Assembly (NCBI RefSeq): GCF_003570705.1
Contig: NZ_QWVT01000008.1
Span: 1 to 64,000, forward strand
Origin: Mesobacillus zeae
Lineage (GTDB): Bacteria; Bacillota; Bacilli; Bacillales; Cytobacillaceae
DNA: 64,000 nucleotides
Reading direction: 5' to 3'
This document shows positions 26,572-36,358 of this stretch, one piece after another. Each line of letters begins with the position of its first letter. Position 1 is the stretch's first letter. The position numbers and the translations under genes were made by a program. Below the pieces are notes generated by a model. That model was not told the origin of the DNA. It saw nothing but the letters and a program-made list of their open reading frames with translations, and did not search any database.

Positions 26572-28035
26572 ATGATGAGAATGATTCAACCACAAGTCAT
26601 AAAAGATGCAAAGCTCTTTATTAACGGGGAGTATCGCGATTCAATTTCTGGTGAGAGTTTTGATACATTTGACCCTTCCACTAATCAAAAGCTTGCATCG
26701 GTCGCAAGGGCTAGTGAAGAGGACGCCAGGGTAGCAATTGATGTTGCACAGCAAACGTTCAGGAGCGGTGTATGGAGCGGAATGCCTGTTGCCGAACGAA
26801 CGAAAATATTGTGCAGGATGTCAGATTTAGTGTTGGAAAGGGTCGATGAACTGGCGCTTGTCGAGACACTTGATGTCGGAAAGCCAATTAAAGAGAGCCT
26901 TGGGTTTGATATTCCGAGGGCAGCAGCCAATCTGAGATTCTTTGCGGAAATGGCCAACTATGTCAATCATGAGCATTATGACCAATCTAAATATATGTCT
27001 TACTCAAAGTATTCTCCGGCAGGCGTGACAAGCCTGATCATCCCATGGAACCTGCCCTTCATGCAGATGACATGGAAGGCATCGGCAGCATTAGCGGCCG
27101 GCAATACGGTAGTTGTCAAGCCAGCCTCCTATACGCCATTAAGCGCCGTCATGCTTGGTGAAATTGCCAATGAAGCAGGATTGCCGCCTGGTGTTATGAA
27201 TATTATCACAGGACCTGGAGACACGGTGGGGGCAGAGATGACAAGGCACCCATCTGTCAGAAGGATTTCTTTTGTAGGTGACAGTACGACAGGAAGGACT
27301 GTCATGAAGAATGCGGCTTCGCAGTTGATACCTGTTTCGCTGGAACTGGGTGGAAAGTCGGCGAACATCGTGTTTGAAGATGCGGATATGGATGAAGCGA
27401 TTGCCGGGTCAATCGAGGCGATTTTCAAGAACCAGGGGGAAATCTGTTTGGCTGGTTCACGCTTGCTTGTTCAGGAGAGCATTTATGATTTGTTTCTTGA
27501 GAAGTTCTTGGCTGCGGTCGAAAAAATCAATGTCGGCAATCCGCTTGATGAGGATACAGACATGGGCGCTCTCGTTTCGAAGGGACATTTGGAGACGGTT
27601 GATCAATATGTGCAAATTGGCCTTTCTGAAGGCGCAAAGCTAGCGGCCGGTGGAAAGAGGATTACAAATCTTGGACCGGGGAACTATTACGAGCCGACTG
27701 TTTTATATGATGCCGACAACAAGATGCGTGTTGCACAGGAAGAGATTTTCGGGCCAGTATTGGTTGTGGTTCCTTTTAAGACGGAAGAGGATGCCATTAG
27801 GATTGCCAATGATTCAATATATGGCCTTGCCGGTGTTGTCTGGACGAATGACCTTCGTCGGGCGCATCGTGTGGCAGCAATGGTTCATTCAGGGTTATTA
27901 TGGATCAATTGTTGGTACTACAGGGATTTGCGGACTCCATTTGGAGGATCGAAGGCAAGCGGCATCGGCCGTGAAGGCGGCAAGCATAGCTTTGAATTCT
28001 ACACAGAAGCGAAAACAGTCACGATGAAATTATAG
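26572..28035 (+). CDS. 2-aminomuconate 6-semialdehyde dehydrogenase
   Basis: A 487-aa NAD-dependent aldehyde dehydrogenase. Motifs are IIPWNLPFMQMTWK, FVGDSTTGR, the catalytic Glu in SLELGGKSANIV and the catalytic Cys in NQGEICLAGS. The C-terminal PFGGSKASGIGREGG is present. It belongs to the 2-hydroxy/2-aminomuconate semialdehyde dehydrogenase group by context. The start is ATG 26572 after GTAGGAGGG, with ATG 26575 an alternative. Confidence 0.88.
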   Translation: MMRMIQPQVIKDAKLFINGEYRDSISGESFDTFDPSTNQKLASVARASEEDARVAIDVAQQTFRSGVWSGMPVAERTKILCRMSDLVLERVDELALVETLDVGKPIKESLGFDIPRAAANLRFFAEMANYVNHEHYDQSKYMSYSKYSPAGVTSLIIPWNLPFMQMTWKASAALAAGNTVVVKPASYTPLSAVMLGEIANEAGLPPGVMNIITGPGDTVGAEMTRHPSVRRISFVGDSTTGRTVMKNAASQLIPVSLELGGKSANIVFEDADMDEAIAGSIEAIFKNQGEICLAGSRLLVQESIYDLFLEKFLAAVEKINVGNPLDEDTDMGALVSKGHLETVDQYVQIGLSEGAKLAAGGKRITNLGPGNYYEPTVLYDADNKMRVAQEEIFGPVLVVVPFKTEEDAIRIANDSIYGLAGVVWTNDLRRAHRVAAMVHSGLLWINCWYYRDLRTPFGGSKASGIGREGGKHSFEFYTEAKTVTMKL

Positions 28036-28057
28036 AGGGTGTAAGGGAGGGAAGTTC

Positions 28058-28837
28058 ATGCACGATGCAGTTAATCGAATCGCGGCTGCTCTTATAGAAG
28101 CGGAGGCAAACAAGCAGGCAGTCCCCTCGCTTACTCAGCAGTATGCCGATTTGGAAGTTACAGATGCTTACAATATTCAACTGGAGGTCATAAAGCGGAA
28201 GCTGGCAGGAGGTCGGACTGTCATTGGCAAAAAGGTTGGTTTAACAAGTGTGGCAATGCAGCAGATGCTTGGAGTCGAGGAACCTGATTATGGCCACTTA
28301 CTTGATGGTATGGAGTTATCATGCGGAGAAAAAGTAAAAATCAATGAGCTGCTTCATCCAAAAATTGAAGCAGAAATCGGATTTATCCTTGGAGAAGACC
28401 TAGAAGGGCCAAACATTACTTTTTTGGATGTCCTGATGGCGACAAAACATGTGATGCCGACACTTGAAATCATTGACAGTAGAATAGCAGACTGGAAGAT
28501 TCAGCTAGCCGATACAGTAGCAGACAATGGCTCATCTGCAAAAGTGGTATTGGGAGAACAATTAACCGCAATTGATGGAATTGATTTGCGCAGTGTGGGG
28601 ATGACTTTATACAAAAATGGAGAAATGATAGCGACTGGCTCAGGAGCAGCGGCTCTTGGACATCCAGCTCATGCAATTGCCTGGCTCGCCAATAAACTGT
28701 CTGAGTTCGGGATCAGCCTTAAAGCTGGAGAACTGATTTTGCCTGGTGCGCTTTCAGCAGCGATTGCTGTTGAGGAAGGCGATACGGTTACTGCTCAGTT
28801 TGGCCCGCTAGGTTCAGTTTTTGTCAATTTCGAATAG
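28058..28837 (+). CDS. 2-oxopent-4-enoate hydratase
   Basis: A 259-aa MhpD/DmpE-type member of the FAH superfamily. [31 protein letters not shown] and [11 protein letters not shown]...TVADNGSS follow the hydratase pattern; the DWKI signature separates it from the decarboxylase paralogue at 30789, which has NFKF. It adds water to 2-oxopent-4-enoate to give 4-hydroxy-2-oxovalerate. The two paralogues probably form a complex, as in other meta pathways. Confidence 0.85.
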   Translation: MHDAVNRIAAALIEAEANKQAVPSLTQQYADLEVTDAYNIQLEVIKRKLAGGRTVIGKKVGLTSVAMQQMLGVEEPDYGHLLDGMELSCGEKVKINELLHPKIEAEIGFILGEDLEGPNITFLDVLMATKHVMPTLEIIDSRIADWKIQLADTVADNGSSAKVVLGEQLTAIDGIDLRSVGMTLYKNGEMIATGSGAAALGHPAHAIAWLANKLSEFGISLKAGELILPGALSAAIAVEEGDTVTAQFGPLGSVFVNFE

Positions 28838-28851
28838 GGGGTGCAGGGTTG

Positions 28852-29736
28852 GTGAAATTGAATGCGTGTATCATAGGTTCTGGAAATATCGGGACCGATC
28901 TTATGTATAAGCTTGAGCGAAGCGAGGTCATTGAACTGACAGCAATGATTGGCATTGATAAGGAATCGGATGGTCTGAACCGGGCAAAAGAACGAGGCTA
29001 CCAGGTATTTTATAATGGTATCCAGGCTTTAAGGGACCATCCGGATTTGGCTGACATTGTGTTTGATGCAACTTCTGCGAAAACCCATTTGAGACATGCG
29101 GAGGTTCTTGAGGAGATGGGAAAGCTTGCGATTGATTTAACTCCTGCAGCAAGAGGGCCTTTCGTCATTCCTGCTGTAAATGGAAATTCCTATTTGGACG
29201 TTCCGAATGTTAATTTGATTACTTGCGGAGGGCAAGCTACGATTCCGATTGTGCATGCAATTAATTCTGTAGCTGATGTGAGCTACGCAGAGATCGTGGC
29301 AACAATTTCGAGCAAAAGCGCTGGGCAGGGAACACGGGAGAACATCGATGAATTCACGATTACAACAAGGCGCGGGATTGAAGAAGTTGGCAGAGCCGAC
29401 CAGGGTAAGGCGATTATTATTCTTAACCCGGCTGAACCGCCTATCCTCATGCGCGATACGATTTATTGTGAAGTGAAAAATATGGATGAGGATGAAATTG
29501 CGAGATCAATCGATCAGATGGCAGAAAAGGTGAAACAGTACGTCCCGGGCTACCGTTTGAAACAGGACCCGCTGTTTGAAGGAAACCGGGTAACCGTTTT
29601 TATTGAAGTGGAAGGTGCCGGCGATTACTTCCCTGTCTACGCTGGAAATCTTGATATCATGACGGCAGCGGCGACACGATATGCCGAGGAATTTGCCTGG
29701 CATATGCTAGAAAAGCAAAATGCAAAAAGCGTTTGA
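28852..29736 (+). CDS. Acetaldehyde dehydrogenase (acetylating)
   Basis: A 294-aa MhpF/DmpF-type enzyme. The NAD motif is [12 protein letters not shown], the catalytic Cys is in [13 protein letters not shown], and [13 protein letters not shown] and [20 protein letters not shown] are diagnostic. GTG 28852 is preferred over TTG 28849 for spacing from GGGGGTG. It oxidises acetaldehyde to acetyl-CoA and channels substrate from the aldolase encoded next. Confidence 0.9.
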   Translation: MKLNACIIGSGNIGTDLMYKLERSEVIELTAMIGIDKESDGLNRAKERGYQVFYNGIQALRDHPDLADIVFDATSAKTHLRHAEVLEEMGKLAIDLTPAARGPFVIPAVNGNSYLDVPNVNLITCGGQATIPIVHAINSVADVSYAEIVATISSKSAGQGTRENIDEFTITTRRGIEEVGRADQGKAIIILNPAEPPILMRDTIYCEVKNMDEDEIARSIDQMAEKVKQYVPGYRLKQDPLFEGNRVTVFIEVEGAGDYFPVYAGNLDIMTAAATRYAEEFAWHMLEKQNAKSV

Positions 29737-29756
29737 TGGAAAGGCAGGGTGAAATT

Positions 29757-30785
29757 ATGAATCGCAAAAGTGAAAGGCCAATTAAAATAACGGAAGTATG
29801 TCTGCGCGATGGCAGTCATGTTATGCAGCATCAATTTACGGAAGACCAGGTACGGCGTGTGGCACGTGAACTGGACGATGCAGGAATGCATTATATCGAA
29901 GTGAGCCATGGAGACGGATTGGGCGGTTCCACGCTTCAATATGGAAAGTCATTCGTTGATGAAATGAAGCTGATTGAAGCGGCTGTTGATGAATGTAAGC
30001 AGGCAACGGTTGCCGTTCTGCTCCTTCCCGGAATTGGAACAGTTCATGAACTGAAGCAGGCACACACATTAGGTGCAGGTTTGGTCCGAGTAGCAACGCA
30101 TGTAACCGAAGCTGACGTTTCCGCACAGCATATTAGCATGGCTTGTGAGCTAGGAATGGAAGCGATTGGATTTCTGATGATGGCCCACATGGCGTCAACG
30201 GAAAAATTGGTTGAACAGGCAAAGCTGATGGAAAGCTATGGTGCCCAGGCTGTTTATGTAACAGATTCAGCCGGTGCGATTTTACCGCATGAGGTCCATG
30301 AAAAAATTTCTGCGTTGAAAGAATCATTGTCCATTGAAATCGGCTTTCATGCACACAATAACCTTTCGCTTGCTGTTGCTAATACGATTGCAGCGCTAGA
30401 AGAGGGAGCGACGAGAATTGACGGAAGTGTCCGCTGCCTTGGTGCAGGGGCAGGAAATGCACAGACAGAGGTGCTTTTATCCGTGTTGGACCGGATGGGC
30501 ATCAATTTAGGAATTGATATTTATAAGATGATGGATATAGCTGAGCATACGGTAGGGCCGCTGATTCCCAGGCCTCAGGAAATAAATAAAGGCAGCCTCA
30601 TTTTGGGATATGCAGGAGTATATTCAAGCTTCCTGCTTCATGCAGAACGGGCTGGACAAAGGTTCGGCTTAGATTCAAGAGATATTTTACTGGAGCTGGG
30701 AAAAATGAAGGTCGTTGGCGGCCAGGAGGATATGATCCTCGATGTTGCCGCACAACTCGCAAAAGCCCGTAAATTGGAGGTGTAA
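29757..30785 (+). CDS. 4-hydroxy-2-oxovalerate aldolase
   Basis: A 342-aa DmpG/MhpE-type class II aldolase. The N-terminal VCLRDGSHVMQHQFT carries the catalytic Arg-Asp, the metal His pair is in GFHAHNNLSLAVANT, and EEGATRIDGSVRCLGAGAGN is typical. ATG 29757 fits the GGCAGGGTGA site better than ATG 29733, which overlaps the previous stop. It splits 4-hydroxy-2-oxovalerate into pyruvate and acetaldehyde. Confidence 0.9.
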   Translation: MNRKSERPIKITEVCLRDGSHVMQHQFTEDQVRRVARELDDAGMHYIEVSHGDGLGGSTLQYGKSFVDEMKLIEAAVDECKQATVAVLLLPGIGTVHELKQAHTLGAGLVRVATHVTEADVSAQHISMACELGMEAIGFLMMAHMASTEKLVEQAKLMESYGAQAVYVTDSAGAILPHEVHEKISALKESLSIEIGFHAHNNLSLAVANTIAALEEGATRIDGSVRCLGAGAGNAQTEVLLSVLDRMGINLGIDIYKMMDIAEHTVGPLIPRPQEINKGSLILGYAGVYSSFLLHAERAGQRFGLDSRDILLELGKMKVVGGQEDMILDVAAQLAKARKLEV

Positions 30786-30788
30786 TGA

Positions 30789-31586
30789 TTGACGATTATG
30801 AAGGGTGTTGATCTTGAAATAGTAGAATATTTATTTTCTGCCGAGAAAGAGTGTCGTGAAGTTATGAAAGTGACGGATCGATATCCGGAATTAACTTTTG
30901 ATGAAGCCTATTCCATTCAGGAAAAATTAATCCAAAGACGGGAGATGGATGGTGTCCGCAAAATTGGCTTGAAGCTTGGGTTAACCAGCAAAGCGAAGCA
31001 GGAAATGATGGGTGTCCATGAAGCCATTTACGGTTATTTGACTGATGATATGCTGGCACTTGAGTGGGAACCGGTTGATTTTACCGATTTCATCCATCCG
31101 AAGGCAGAACCTGAGATCGCTTTTTTTATCAATGAAGAGCTACAGGGAACGAATGTTACTGCTGAGGATGTACTGCGTGTTACGAAATTTGTAGCACCAG
31201 CTATCGAAATCATTGACAGCAGATATTTGAACTTTAAGTTTACGCTGGCTGATGTGATCGCTGATAACTGTTCTTCTTCAAAATTGATTATCGGAAGCAA
31301 ATGGATGTCCCCAGCTGGTTTGGAATTGGGACAGCTTGGAATGGTGATGACGAAAAACGGACAGGTTGTCCAAACCGGGTCAAGTGCCGCGGTATTGGGT
31401 CACCCTGCTGTTTCCGTCGCCTGGGCGGTAAATAAGTTGGGAGAGAGAGGAAAGGGAATCAACAAAGGGGATGTTATCCTAAGCGGTGCGGTTTCTGAAG
31501 CGATTTCATTTGAGCAAAATGATACTATCCTTGTTCAGTTTGCTGAATTAGGCGGTGTTTCTTTTTCTTGTAAATCCAGCACTTAG
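30789..31586 (+). CDS. 2-oxo-3-hexenedioate (4-oxalocrotonate) decarboxylase
   Basis: A 265-aa DmpH/XylI-type FAH-superfamily enzyme. IGLKLGLTSKAK, IYGYLTDDM, HPKAEPEIAFF and IIDSRYLNFKFTLADVIADN match the decarboxylase branch. The start is TTG 30789, 8 nt after GGAGGTG. With the tautomerase at 34490 it turns 2-oxo-hexenedioate into 2-oxopent-4-enoate, the substrate of the hydratase at 28058. Confidence 0.86.
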   Translation: MTIMKGVDLEIVEYLFSAEKECREVMKVTDRYPELTFDEAYSIQEKLIQRREMDGVRKIGLKLGLTSKAKQEMMGVHEAIYGYLTDDMLALEWEPVDFTDFIHPKAEPEIAFFINEELQGTNVTAEDVLRVTKFVAPAIEIIDSRYLNFKFTLADVIADNCSSSKLIIGSKWMSPAGLELGQLGMVMTKNGQVVQTGSSAAVLGHPAVSVAWAVNKLGERGKGINKGDVILSGAVSEAISFEQNDTILVQFAELGGVSFSCKSST

Positions 31587-31604
31587 TTGTCATGACTAAG
31601 TGCA
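31579..31604 (+). terminator. Hairpin between the meta-pathway and TRAP genes
   Basis: GCACTTAGT / ACTAAGTGC perfect stem with only a weak T run. It is possibly a partial terminator or RNA-processing site. Confidence 0.4.
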
Positions 31605-31676
31605 TTCTCTGGTTTCAGAATATTTTGATTAAATGGACATAAGGACAGCTTATTATAAAAAAAAGAGGTGCGAGAA

Positions 31677-32687
31677 ATGAGAAGGTTAAGAAATGTGGGA
31701 CTTTCCTTATTTGTCTTTACGCTAATGCTAATGATTGCTGCGTGCAGCAATTCAGTAGCAAAACCCGCTGCGAAAACCGGTGAAACGTATAACTTTAAGC
31801 TTGCACACATTACTCCAACCGATCATATGTGGCACAAGGCTGCAGAAAAGTTTAAAAAAGAGCTAGATCAGCGTTCTGATGGAAGGATGCAACTGGAAAT
31901 ATACCCCGCAAGCCAGCTTGGGACTGAGGCGGATATGGTGCAGCAAATTTCTTCAGGGTCAGTTGATTTTGGATTTATTACCGCAGCTTATATGAGTTCT
32001 CGAGCTGAATCGTTCACCGCATGGTTTGCTCCGTACTTGTTCAAAGACCTGGAAGAAGCGAACGCTGCCAGAGATACGGAAGTCGCAAAGAAGATTCTAG
32101 GGTCTTTGGATGAACAAGGAATTAAAGGGCTGGATTATCTCTTTGCCGGCAGCCGTGTCATGTTGTTCAAAGATAAAGAAGTAAAGAAACCTGAAGACAT
32201 GAAAGGGTTATCATTTCGTGTAACGCAGAGCCCTCCGCTGCAGGATTATTATAAATCATTAGGGGCATCGCCTGAATCACTGCCTCTTCCGGAGGTATAT
32301 GCGGCAATTCAGACGGGTGTAATTGATGGAATGGACATGGATTTGGATGCGACCATCACGAATAAATATCATGAAGTTGCTAAATATGGCGCTGTTACGA
32401 ACCATATGGTATGGCCATCCGTTGCGATGATCAACAAGGTAACCTATGAAAAAATGTCTGATGGAGATAAGAAAATCATTGATGACTCCATCAAAGCTGC
32501 AGCAGATTTTGCGGTAAAGACCCGTTCTGCACAAGAGGATGAATTTAAAAAGACTCTTAGTGATAAGGGAATGAAAATTTACGAAATCGACGAAAAGCTA
32601 TTCGATCCATATATTAAGAAATTCGATGAGAAGTATGAACAGACTGACCCAGTCATCAAGGAATTTATTGAGACATTCCGCAAGTAA
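31677..32687 (+). CDS. TRAP transporter substrate-binding lipoprotein DctP
   Basis: A 336-aa DctP-type binding protein. The signal peptide ends in lipobox IAAC (Cys23). The mature part begins YNFKLAHITPTDHMWHKAAEKF and has the family's GLSFRVTQSP and substrate-Arg region, then VIDGMDMDL. ATG 31677 follows AGAGGTGCG. It is the first gene of a DctPQM set placed between catabolic genes, so its ligand is probably an aromatic acid or a pathway intermediate (inference). It is anchored as a lipoprotein, as expected for a Gram-positive. Confidence 0.88.
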   Translation: MRRLRNVGLSLFVFTLMLMIAACSNSVAKPAAKTGETYNFKLAHITPTDHMWHKAAEKFKKELDQRSDGRMQLEIYPASQLGTEADMVQQISSGSVDFGFITAAYMSSRAESFTAWFAPYLFKDLEEANAARDTEVAKKILGSLDEQGIKGLDYLFAGSRVMLFKDKEVKKPEDMKGLSFRVTQSPPLQDYYKSLGASPESLPLPEVYAAIQTGVIDGMDMDLDATITNKYHEVAKYGAVTNHMVWPSVAMINKVTYEKMSDGDKKIIDDSIKAAADFAVKTRSAQEDEFKKTLSDKGMKIYEIDEKLFDPYIKKFDEKYEQTDPVIKEFIETFRK

Positions 32688-32705
32688 CCTATTGGAGGGA
32701 AATGC

Positions 32706-33185
32706 GTGAAAAAACTTAGTAATATGGTAGCCAGTTTCGAAAAGAAACTGGCTATTATCCTCATGTTTACAATGGCTGTAACCGTGGCTGTGGCAGTAAT
32801 ATTCAGGTATGTATTCAATGAACCACTTTTCTGGGCCGGTGAAATATCAATTTTTCTATTAATTTATACAACATTCATTGGCGGCAGTCTTGGACTTAAG
32901 TATAAAAAGCAGGCGTCGGTATCCATCGTTACAGATTATCTGCCTAAGAGGATGAAAAAAATTATTTCCATTCTGGGCCATATCTTCATGCTGGTATTTT
33001 TGGGAATACTTCTTTTCTATTGTTTTAAGTGGATTACTTCGCCGACAGTTGCATTCCAAAAATCAAGTGCCACCCTTTTTCCAATGTGGATTCCTTATTC
33101 GATTCTTCCAATCGGTCTTTCATTTGCGGCGATCCACTTGCTGAATCATCTCCTGGACATGATAAAGGAGAGTGAAGCTCAGTGA
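32706..33185 (+). CDS. TRAP transporter small permease DctQ
   Basis: A 159-aa, four-helix membrane protein. VIFRYVFNEPLFWAGEISIFLLIY is the classic DctQ segment, and FPMWIPYSILPIG lies near the end. GTG 32706 follows TGGAGGGAA. It overlaps or abuts the large permease and forms the transport complex with it. Confidence 0.88.
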   Translation: MKKLSNMVASFEKKLAIILMFTMAVTVAVAVIFRYVFNEPLFWAGEISIFLLIYTTFIGGSLGLKYKKQASVSIVTDYLPKRMKKIISILGHIFMLVFLGILLFYCFKWITSPTVAFQKSSATLFPMWIPYSILPIGLSFAAIHLLNHLLDMIKESEAQ

Positions 33186-34462
33186 TGTTTTTAGTGGTTT
33201 TAGCTTTTTTCTTATTTTTAATAATGGGTATACCCATTTCACTCGTGCTTGGGATGACAACGATTATGTATTTTTTAGTGACAGGGAATACGATGCTACT
33301 GGAGTCTGCACCGCAGCGGCTATATTCAGCAATGGAGAATTTCGGCCTTCTGGCTATCCCGCTTTTTATGCTGACAGGAGAATTAATGAATAGCGGCGGA
33401 ATTACAAGTCGATTAGTTCATTTTGTGAAAAAGCTGGTGGGGCACGTGCAGGGAGGACTAGCCTATGTAACGGTTCTCGCAAATATGTTCCTGGCTTCAA
33501 TATTGGGTTCAGCAAACGCCCAGGCTGCGATGATGAGTAAAGTCATGGTCCCCGAAATGGAAAAGGAAGGATATAGCCGGGAATTTTCAGCGGCATTGAC
33601 TCTCGCTTCATCCATTGTTGCACCAATCATTCCCCCAAGCATGATTTTTATTATCTACGGGACTTTATCAGGAACATCGATAGGTGCATTGTTTATGGCA
33701 GGTATTATCCCAGGCATTATGTACGGTGCAGGGTTCGTTGCCCTAATTGCATATTTAGGATACAAGCATAATTTTCCTCGCAGTGAGAAAGCAAGCTTGG
33801 ATCAAATTTGGAAATCGTTTATAAAAGTATTGCCTGCGCTTCTTGTACCGGTAATCATTACTGTTGGTATTTTAAGTGGGGCATTCACTGCGACAGAGTC
33901 AGCCGCAGTTGCAAGTGTGATTGCTTTTATCGTAGGGATGTTTTTTTATAAGGAATTAGAATGGAAAACTATCCCGGCGATATTGATCAATACTGTGATT
34001 GGAACAGCAACAGTCACATTCTTGATTGCTATGGCAAACCTATTCGGCTGGATGATTGCATTCGAACAAATTCCGCAAAGTATTGCGAACTGGATGCTGT
34101 CAATTTCAGATAATCCATTTGTGTTTCTATTACTGGTAAACATCTTCTTACTATTGATTGGTACAATCTTGGATGGAATTGCGGCACTCATCATTTTAGT
34201 TCCTGTCCTGATGCCGCTTGTTACAAGCTTTCAGATTGACCCGATCCATTTTGGTGTGATCATCTGTATTAACCTGACAATTGGACTGCTGACACCACCA
34301 GTGGGAACTGGACTTTTCATTGTGTCGTCGATTGCCGAAGTGAAATTTGAAAGACTCGTCAAGTCTGTCATGCCGATGCTGCTGTTAGGTATTGTTATGC
34401 TATTCATCATAACCTACTGGGAACAGACAACATTGCTGATTCCTAGATTGCTTGGGTTTTAG
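33182..34462 (+). CDS. TRAP transporter large permease DctM
   Basis: A 426-aa DctM-family transporter with about 11-12 hydrophobic segments. NSGGITSRLV, ILGSANAQAAMMSKVMVPEM, IVAPIIPPSMIFIIYG and TPPVGTGLFI are diagnostic. It starts at GTG 33182 (or ATG 33185), overlapping the DctQ stop. It is the Na+-driven channel part of the importer. Confidence 0.9.
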   Translation: MMFLVVLAFFLFLIMGIPISLVLGMTTIMYFLVTGNTMLLESAPQRLYSAMENFGLLAIPLFMLTGELMNSGGITSRLVHFVKKLVGHVQGGLAYVTVLANMFLASILGSANAQAAMMSKVMVPEMEKEGYSREFSAALTLASSIVAPIIPPSMIFIIYGTLSGTSIGALFMAGIIPGIMYGAGFVALIAYLGYKHNFPRSEKASLDQIWKSFIKVLPALLVPVIITVGILSGAFTATESAAVASVIAFIVGMFFYKELEWKTIPAILINTVIGTATVTFLIAMANLFGWMIAFEQIPQSIANWMLSISDNPFVFLLLVNIFLLLIGTILDGIAALIILVPVLMPLVTSFQIDPIHFGVIICINLTIGLLTPPVGTGLFIVSSIAEVKFERLVKSVMPMLLLGIVMLFIITYWEQTTLLIPRLLGF

Positions 34463-34489
34463 CCGGCAGCTCTTTAAGGGAGGATTATT

Positions 34490-34690
34490 ATGCCAATCAT
34501 TCAAATTCAAATTCTTGAGGGCAGGAGCAGCAAGGCAATCAGAGAGTTAATTTCGGAAATTACAGAGGCAACAGTTAAAGCTCTGGATGTTCAGCCTGAA
34601 CAGGTTCGCATAATCGTGCAGCCCGTACCGAAGCAGTATTGGGGTGTTGGAGGGGGAACGAAAGAGGAAGCGGAAAGAGATAGGGTATAG
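34490..34690 (+). CDS. 4-oxalocrotonate tautomerase family protein
   Basis: A 66-aa tautomerase subunit with the catalytic Pro directly after Met (MPIIQIQILEGRS), Arg at about position 12 and EQVRIIVQ in the middle. ATG 34490 follows AAGGGAGG. It would isomerise 2-hydroxymuconate/2-oxo-hexenedioate in the same pathway as the decarboxylase, which places the TRAP genes inside the catabolic operon. It is the last gene of the operon. Confidence 0.88.
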   Translation: MPIIQIQILEGRSSKAIRELISEITEATVKALDVQPEQVRIIVQPVPKQYWGVGGGTKEEAERDRV

Positions 34691-34720
34691 CGTTTTGATT
34701 ATTCTTGGGAAATGCAAGAA

Positions 34721-35336
34721 AATTCGGAATGGTTCAACAGGCCATTCCATTCAGGAAGTGAGCAAAAACTCGGGTGAGAATCGATAAAATTATTGAAGTC
34801 ATCAAAGGAATTGCCGACCAAACAATCTTTTGGCACTGAATGCAGCAATTGAATCGTCCAGGGCGGGTGAGGATGGCCGAGGCTTTTCTGTGGTAGCGGA
34901 AGAAGTAAGAAAGCTGGCAGAACAGTCAAAGGAATCCGCTAGCCAAATTGCTTCTATCATTGGGGATATGAAAAGTAACAATATGCGTGCGGTAAAGTCT
35001 GTTGATAAAGCATCGCAGGAAGTAAAGGAAGTCGTAAATCTGGTCGGGAAAACAGGCAAGGCTTTCGACAAAATTCTCTCATCGATTGAAAATGAAAATG
35101 CCGAAATTTATGAAGTTTCAAATGTTACCCAGGAAATATCAGCCAGTGTCGAACAAGTCAATGCTTCTGTTAAAGAAGTCGCGCATATTGCAGAATCATC
35201 GGCTGAAAGCACTACAGCGGTAGCCGCCGTTTCTGAAGAGCAGCTGGCAGCCATGCAGGAGGTTAATGCCTCGGCATCGACACTGGCGAACTTGACGGAG
35301 AACCTGAAAACGATGATTGGCAAATTTAAAGTGTAA
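34721..35336 (+). pseudogene. Methyl-accepting chemotaxis protein remnant (signalling domain)
   Basis: The open part from 34830 encodes [20 protein letters not shown], the MCP hairpin tip, then the descending coiled coil to GKFKV. Upstream, the ascending helix ([15 protein letters not shown]) is in another frame, with a lost base near 34822 and further shifts in the 34735-34790 stretch (recognisable IQEVSKNSGEN). The sensor, membrane and HAMP parts are absent. It is a 5'-deleted, frameshifted copy. It follows the aromatic operon, so it may once have been a chemoreceptor for its substrates. Confidence 0.85.
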
Positions 35337-35413
35337 CCAGAAAGTTTCAACATATTACGAACATGGCGTGCTTTTTGCCTGGTTTTTCTTATTGATAAAA
35401 CTGGTTGACAGCA

Positions 35414-36319
35414 TCACTGAGATTTAAGCGAGTTTCCTGCTATAAAGAAATCTTTAATGGATGCAAGTAATTCAAAAACAGCAGGAGATAAATTTCGATC
35501 TTTCCAATAGGCAAAGTATACCGTTCTCTTCAGAAACTGTGATGGGAGAGTATGGGTCACTATGTTTGGGTTTGAATTGTATTTAATATAGCTTTCCGGC
35601 AAGATGGTAATGCCCAATCCGTGTTCGATCAGGCTGCATGCAGTCTCTAACCGTTCTATCTCGAACTTGATGTCAGGCGTGACGTTTTCATGCTGGAATG
35701 CTCTTAATACATCCTCCCTTGTTTGAAAGCCTTCCTTGCAAATAATGAAATCCCTCTCAGAAAGGTCTTCCAATGAAATAGAAGATTTTTTGTTCAGTTC
35801 GTCAGCTTTATGGATGACAAGAACAAGATCCTCCGTGTAGATAGGAACAATCTCTATTTCTTCAGACTGAATAGGCTGGTTCGTTATTGTGCAATGGACA
35901 TCATAGTTGGCTAATGTTTGAAAGACCTTTTTTTCGCCAAGAATTTCTTTAAACTGGAAATGTATATCAGGAAAACTATTTTTGAAATTTATAATAATTT
36001 TTGGCAGCCAGTATTTTGCCGATTCAATGAGCCCGATGGAAATAATTCCGTTTCCTTTTTGCCTGAGATCATCTAGCTCTTTAAGCATATGTTCGTATTT
36101 GTTAATAAGCTCCAATGACCGTGTATAGAAAATTTCCCCGGATTCGGTTAGTTTAAATCCCCGTGTATTCCTCTCTAAAAGCTGAATTCCTATATCTTTT
36201 TCCAGCTTCATTATGGCGGTGCTCAAGGATGGCTGGGAAATATGGAGAAGATTAGCAGCTTTGGAAAAATGCTTTTCTTCCACGACTGCAATAAAATAAC
36301 GAAGCTGGCGAATATCCAT
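35414..36319 (-). CDS. LysR-family transcriptional regulator
   Basis: A 301-aa LTTR. The N-terminal winged HTH has MDIRQLRYFIAVVEEKHFSKAA and QPSLSTAIMKLE, then the linker helix and an effector domain with SIGLIESAKYWLP and LVLVIHKADEL. The start is ATG 36319 behind AGGAGG. It is divergent from hutG with a palindromic site between them (36342-36358), so it probably controls hutG and itself. The effector is unknown. Confidence 0.88.
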   Translation of the reverse strand: MDIRQLRYFIAVVEEKHFSKAANLLHISQPSLSTAIMKLEKDIGIQLLERNTRGFKLTESGEIFYTRSLELINKYEHMLKELDDLRQKGNGIISIGLIESAKYWLPKIIINFKNSFPDIHFQFKEILGEKKVFQTLANYDVHCTITNQPIQSEEIEIVPIYTEDLVLVIHKADELNKKSSISLEDLSERDFIICKEGFQTREDVLRAFQHENVTPDIKFEIERLETACSLIEHGLGITILPESYIKYNSNPNIVTHTLPSQFLKRTVYFAYWKDRNLSPAVFELLASIKDFFIAGNSLKSQ

Positions 36320-36341
36320 AAAAATTCCTCCTGATTAGATA

Positions 36342-36358
36342 TATAGTTAATAACTATA
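36342..36358. promoter_or_regulatory. LysR-type operator candidate
   Basis: TATAGTTA-A-TAACTATA is a perfect 17-bp odd palindrome containing the T-N11-A pattern of LTTR boxes, 23 nt upstream of the lysR start in the lysR/hutG divergent gap. Confidence 0.5.
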
